Shown here piece by piece: positions 14,411 through 17,001 of a stretch of 17,001 bases of DNA. Within the stretch, counting starts at the first letter, position 1. Each line of letters begins with the position of its first letter. The notes beneath the pieces are model-generated. The model was not told the DNA's origin and ran no database searches. It was given only the letters and a program-made list of their open reading frames with translations. The position numbers and the translations under genes are program-made. This DNA is from JAAHGY01 sp051439365 (GTDB taxonomy: Bacteria > Cyanobacteriota > Cyanobacteriia > CAKZMO01): NCBI GenBank assembly GCA_051439365.1, contig JBFRWC010000277.1, positions 1-17,001 of the forward strand, in the 5' to 3' direction.

Positions 14411-16042
14411 ATGGCTAAGCGCATTATTTATAACGAGAATGCTCGTCGCGCCCTGGAAAAGGGAATGGATATTTTGGCAGAATCCGTTGCCGTGACTCTT
14501 GGACCCAAGGGCCGCAACGTGGTACTGGAGAAGAAGTTCGGCGCTCCCCAGATCATCAACGACGGAGTGACCATTGCCAAGGAAATTGAACTAGAAGATC
14601 ACATCGAGAACACTGGCGTAGCCCTAATTCGTCAAGCGGCCTCCAAGACCAACGATGCGGCAGGTGACGGCACCACCACAGCCACCGTCCTGGCCCATGC
14701 TTTGGTGAAAGAAGGCTTGCGGAACGTGGCAGCGGGGGCCAACTCCATCGCTCTTAAACGCGGCATCGACAAGGCGACCGCTTACTTGGTAGACCAGATT
14801 GCAGACTTGGCTCGTCCTGTTGAAGGATCGACAGCGATCGCCCAAGTCGGCACCATCTCTGCGGGCAACGACGAAGAAGTCGGTAACATGATTGCCCAAG
14901 CGATGGACAAAGTGGGCAAGGAAGGGGTGATTTCCCTGGAAGAAGGCAAGTCCATGACCACTGAGTTGGAAGTCACTGAAGGGATGCGCTTTGACAAGGG
15001 CTATATCTCCCCTTACTTCGCCACTGACACCGAGCGGATGGAAGCCGTTCTAGATGAGCCATTCATCCTGTTGACCGACAAGAAAATCACCTTGGTTCAA
15101 GACTTGGTGCCCATTCTAGAGCAAGTGGCTCGTGCGGGTAAGCCCTTGGTCATTATTGCCGAAGACATCGAGAAAGAAGCGCTGGCAACCTTGGTGGTCA
15201 ACCGCTTGCGGGGTGTGCTGAACGTGGCTGCAATTAAGGCTCCTGGATTTGGCGATCGCCGCAAAGCCATGTTGGAAGATATGGCTGTCTTGACCAACGG
15301 TCAGGTGATCACCGAAGACGCAGGGCTGAAACTAGAGGCCGCTAAGCCCGACATGTTGGGCACCGCTCGTCGGATTACCATTACCAAAGACAACACCACC
15401 ATCGTGGCTGAAGGCAACGAAGCCGCTGTCAAGACCCGTTGTGACCAAATTCGTCGTCAGATTGAAGAGACTGATTCTTCCTACGACCAAGAGAAGTTGC
15501 AAGAGCGTTTGGCCAAGCTCTCCGGCGGTGTGGCTGTCGTGAAAGTCGGTGCCGCTACTGAAACTGAGATGAAGGACCGCAAGCTCCGTCTAGAAGATGC
15601 TATCAATGCGACTAAGGCCGCTGTTGAAGAAGGTATCGTTCCTGGTGGTGGTAGCACCTTGGCGCAGATAGCTCCTGGTTTGACTGAGTGGGCCAATGCG
15701 AACTTGACAGGCGAAGAGTTGACCGGTGCGTTGATCTTGACCCGTGCCTTGGATGCTCCCCTAAAGCGCATCGCTGAGAACGCTGGCCAAAACGGTGCAG
15801 TTGTGGCTGAGCGCGTCAAAGAGAAAGATTTCAGCGTCGGCTACAACGCAGCTGCCAACGAGTACGTTGATATGCTGGCCGCTGGAATCGTTGACCCTGC
15901 TAAGGTGACTCGTTCCGCGTTGCAGAACGCAGCGTCCATCGCTGGCATGGTCTTGACCACTGAGTGTATCGTTGCTGATATGCCTGAGCCCAAGGATGGT
16001 GCTCCTGCCGGTGGCATGGGCGGCGGTGACTTCGATTATTAA
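14411..16042 (+). CDS. groEL: Chaperonin GroEL (Hsp60), GroEL1 type
   Basis: The 543-residue subunit of the tetradecameric ATP-driven folding chamber. The equatorial domain is at both ends. ATP-binding motifs are VTLGPKGRN (28-36), the N50-D51-G segment and GDGTTT (85-90). The apical substrate-binding domain spans roughly 190-370, and the VPGGGS loop near 410 is intact. The C-terminus ends in GGMGGGDFDY, a GGM-type tail characteristic of the GroEL1 copy that sits next to groES in cyanobacteria. These genomes usually carry a second groEL elsewhere without groES. The length is normal. ATG 14411 is the family start. Transcription is with groES and ends at the hairpin terminator at 16083. Confidence 0.98.
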   Translation: MAKRIIYNENARRALEKGMDILAESVAVTLGPKGRNVVLEKKFGAPQIINDGVTIAKEIELEDHIENTGVALIRQAASKTNDAAGDGTTTATVLAHALVKEGLRNVAAGANSIALKRGIDKATAYLVDQIADLARPVEGSTAIAQVGTISAGNDEEVGNMIAQAMDKVGKEGVISLEEGKSMTTELEVTEGMRFDKGYISPYFATDTERMEAVLDEPFILLTDKKITLVQDLVPILEQVARAGKPLVIIAEDIEKEALATLVVNRLRGVLNVAAIKAPGFGDRRKAMLEDMAVLTNGQVITEDAGLKLEAAKPDMLGTARRITITKDNTTIVAEGNEAAVKTRCDQIRRQIEETDSSYDQEKLQERLAKLSGGVAVVKVGAATETEMKDRKLRLEDAINATKAAVEEGIVPGGGSTLAQIAPGLTEWANANLTGEELTGALILTRALDAPLKRIAENAGQNGAVVAERVKEKDFSVGYNAAANEYVDMLAAGIVDPAKVTRSALQNAASIAGMVLTTECIVADMPEPKDGAPAGGMGGGDFDY

Positions 16043-16070
16043 AGGGCGATCGCCCTAGCCGCAAGGCTAG
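16043..16070 (+). repeat. HIP1 palindrome and GCAA tetraloop hairpin after groEL
   Basis: The perfect 14-bp palindrome AGGGCGATCGCCCT (16043-16056) begins immediately after the groEL stop codon. It overlaps a 6-bp hairpin, CTAGCC (16055-16060) with GGCTAG (16065-16070), closed by a GCAA tetraloop. Both precede the main terminator and may protect the mRNA 3' end. Confidence 0.6.
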
Positions 16071-16082
16071 ACATATTCTTGG

Positions 16083-16121
16083 AACTCCGTAGGGTAGATG
16101 ATCTGCCCTGCGGAGTTTTTT
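16083..16121 (+). terminator. groESL intrinsic terminator
   Basis: Arms 16083-16098 and 16102-16117 form a 16-bp stem with two wobble pairs around the loop TGA. The last two T of the right arm run on into four more (16118-16121). This is a very strong rho-independent terminator that separates groESL from the downstream restriction gene. Confidence 0.92.
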
Positions 16122-16153
16122 ACTGTCAGAAAAACGGTTTTCTATTTTTACTG

Positions 16154-16162
16154 TGGTACAAT
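16154..16162 (+). promoter_or_regulatory. Extended -10 promoter for the restriction gene
   Basis: TGGTACAAT (16154-16162) is an extended -10 element (TG-N-TACAAT) about 60 nt before the GTG start. No convincing -35 box is seen; the A+T-rich stretch upstream could help as an UP-like element. Confidence 0.4.
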
Positions 16163-16221
16163 TGCATCAAGACATGTAACTACAAACCACATATTGAACT
16201 ACCTGTATTTCACTAAAAATT

Positions 16222-16962
16222 GTGGCCTCAAGCAATACAACAAATCAGCAATCAGGGCTATTCGGTCTGAAATATGCAAATAGAGACTTTACTCAAAAGG
16301 AAGCATGGGGCAAGAACTGCTTCAATTCTTCTCTGCCTGCTTCTCTTTGCTCATATTTATCTTTCCGCAATTTAGACAATATATATATCAAACTTGATGC
16401 AAGCTTAAGCGTTGAGCACTCGCAGATCAGCACGGCTGACCTCTTTGGCATAAATCCGCAGTCAGACAATCTTTTCTACGCATTTGAGACTCAATTTACT
16501 CCATATCAAAAGTATCTCATTGGTACACTTCCTGGTGTTGACTTAGTGACGCAATCAAGGAATAACGGGAATTGTCTACGACCTATTGAGATTAAATTAA
16601 CAGCTCTGCCAGACAACACGACTTGTAAATTGGCAGAAGACTTTTACGGTTGTGAAATTGTTGTGAGGCCGGACACAATAGTCTACTTAGCGTGTAGTAT
16701 TGTAGAAACTTTTGGGCAAAAAATGTCTGGCATCAAAAATCTTACTAACAAAGACTTTGCAAAAATTACTGATTGGACAGAACCAGATTGTGTAATACCG
16801 CATATTCCTCAAATAATTCATGCTATCGATGCGATTGCTCTCGCAATTTTGGAACATCAAAAGCCCTTTTTAATGCAGCCTGTCTGGAAAACTCAGGGGA
16901 AGTCATCGACCCTTGCTGAACATTGGGGTATCCACTTAAGCCGGAAAATCGAGGCTAGGTAA
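16222..16962 (+). CDS. HindVP-family type II restriction endonuclease, possibly C-terminally truncated
   Basis: A predicted cytoplasmic DNA endonuclease of 246 residues. The N-terminal block SGLFGLKYANRDFTQKEAWG (11-30) and the downstream sequence match the HindVP restriction family as I know it; HindVP of Haemophilus influenzae recognises GRCGYC. A PD-(D/E)xK active site is visible: PGVD with D107, then E123-I-K125 (PIEIKL), a usual spacing. The only common start in the open frame is GTG 16222, with no clear Shine-Dalgarno. The DNA is clearly richer in A+T than the neighbours (about 35% G+C in a sampled stretch), lacks HIP1 sites, and stands outside the groESL unit behind its terminator, all pointing to horizontal transfer. 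I recall homologues as longer, with a conserved tail after the QPVWKTQGKS motif (219-228), so the last ~20 residues may be a foreign or shifted end. The partner methyltransferase is not in the window. Confidence 0.75.
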   Translation: MASSNTTNQQSGLFGLKYANRDFTQKEAWGKNCFNSSLPASLCSYLSFRNLDNIYIKLDASLSVEHSQISTADLFGINPQSDNLFYAFETQFTPYQKYLIGTLPGVDLVTQSRNNGNCLRPIEIKLTALPDNTTCKLAEDFYGCEIVVRPDTIVYLACSIVETFGQKMSGIKNLTNKDFAKITDWTEPDCVIPHIPQIIHAIDAIALAILEHQKPFLMQPVWKTQGKSSTLAEHWGIHLSRKIEAR

Positions 16963-17001
16963 GGGCTGTGGCGGTTGTGACTTTTTAGACTTTCGAGGCA
17001 A

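Noticed and set aside
14624..15819. Minus-strand open frames inside groEL
   Set aside because: Products of codon bias in a highly expressed gene; no protein family features.
16098..16283. 61-codon plus-strand frame overlapping the groESL terminator and the restriction gene start
   Set aside because: It begins inside the terminator loop, overlaps the supported restriction gene in another frame, and has no recognisable features.
1..17001. CRISPR array, integrase or complete transposase
   Set aside because: No regularly spaced repeats of 25-40 bp, and no transposase or recombinase coding sequence was found in any frame.

Overview
The window looks like chromosomal DNA from a cyanobacterium. By eye it holds about 25 copies of the octamer GCGATCGC (HIP1), the highly iterated palindrome of many cyanobacterial genomes. 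The gene families are also cyanobacterial in style: a LabA-type NYN protein, a long LptC lipoprotein, a four-cysteine Ser/Thr kinase fused to WD40 repeats, and groESL under CIRCE plus K-box. Overall base composition is near 50% G+C. I cannot name the genus.

Layout from left to right. 1-2040: metG (methionyl-tRNA synthetase), then a spacer with degenerate 13-14 bp repeats. 2040-3893: a labA-like NYN-domain gene followed 72 nt later by lptC. 3894-4978: a structured leader, cysC (APS kinase) and a strong intrinsic terminator. 5078-6604: comM (YifB/Mg-chelatase-like AAA+ protein), convergent with a minus-strand membrane-anchored protein carrying three copies of a QG-x-P repeat (6680-7834). 7835-8764: about 0.9 kb without a credible gene, holding several perfect hairpins and short repeats. 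8765-10897: a Ser/Thr kinase with a seven-bladed WD40 propeller. 10965-11239: tRNA-Tyr(GTA) and tRNA-Thr(GGT). 11530-12603: an extended SDR resembling dihydroflavonol reductases. It is convergent, across an inverted repeat, with a minus-strand outer-membrane beta-barrel gene. 13782-16121: the groES-groEL heat-shock operon with its control elements and terminator. 16222-16962: an AT-rich gene for a HindVP-family type II restriction endonuclease, probably transferred in and possibly truncated, with no methyltransferase visible before the window ends.

Most of the window is ordinary housekeeping sequence arranged in short transcription units: protein synthesis (metG, two tRNAs), envelope biogenesis (lptC, the beta-barrel), sulfate assimilation (cysC), DNA uptake/recombination (comM), signalling (kinase-WD40, LabA-like) and protein folding (groESL). 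I found no complete undescribed defence or mobile system. The points most worth a second look are the restriction gene at the right edge, the tRNA-Thr with two stem mismatches, the nested hairpin upstream of cysC, the triple-repeat membrane protein, and the hairpin-rich intergenic region before the kinase.
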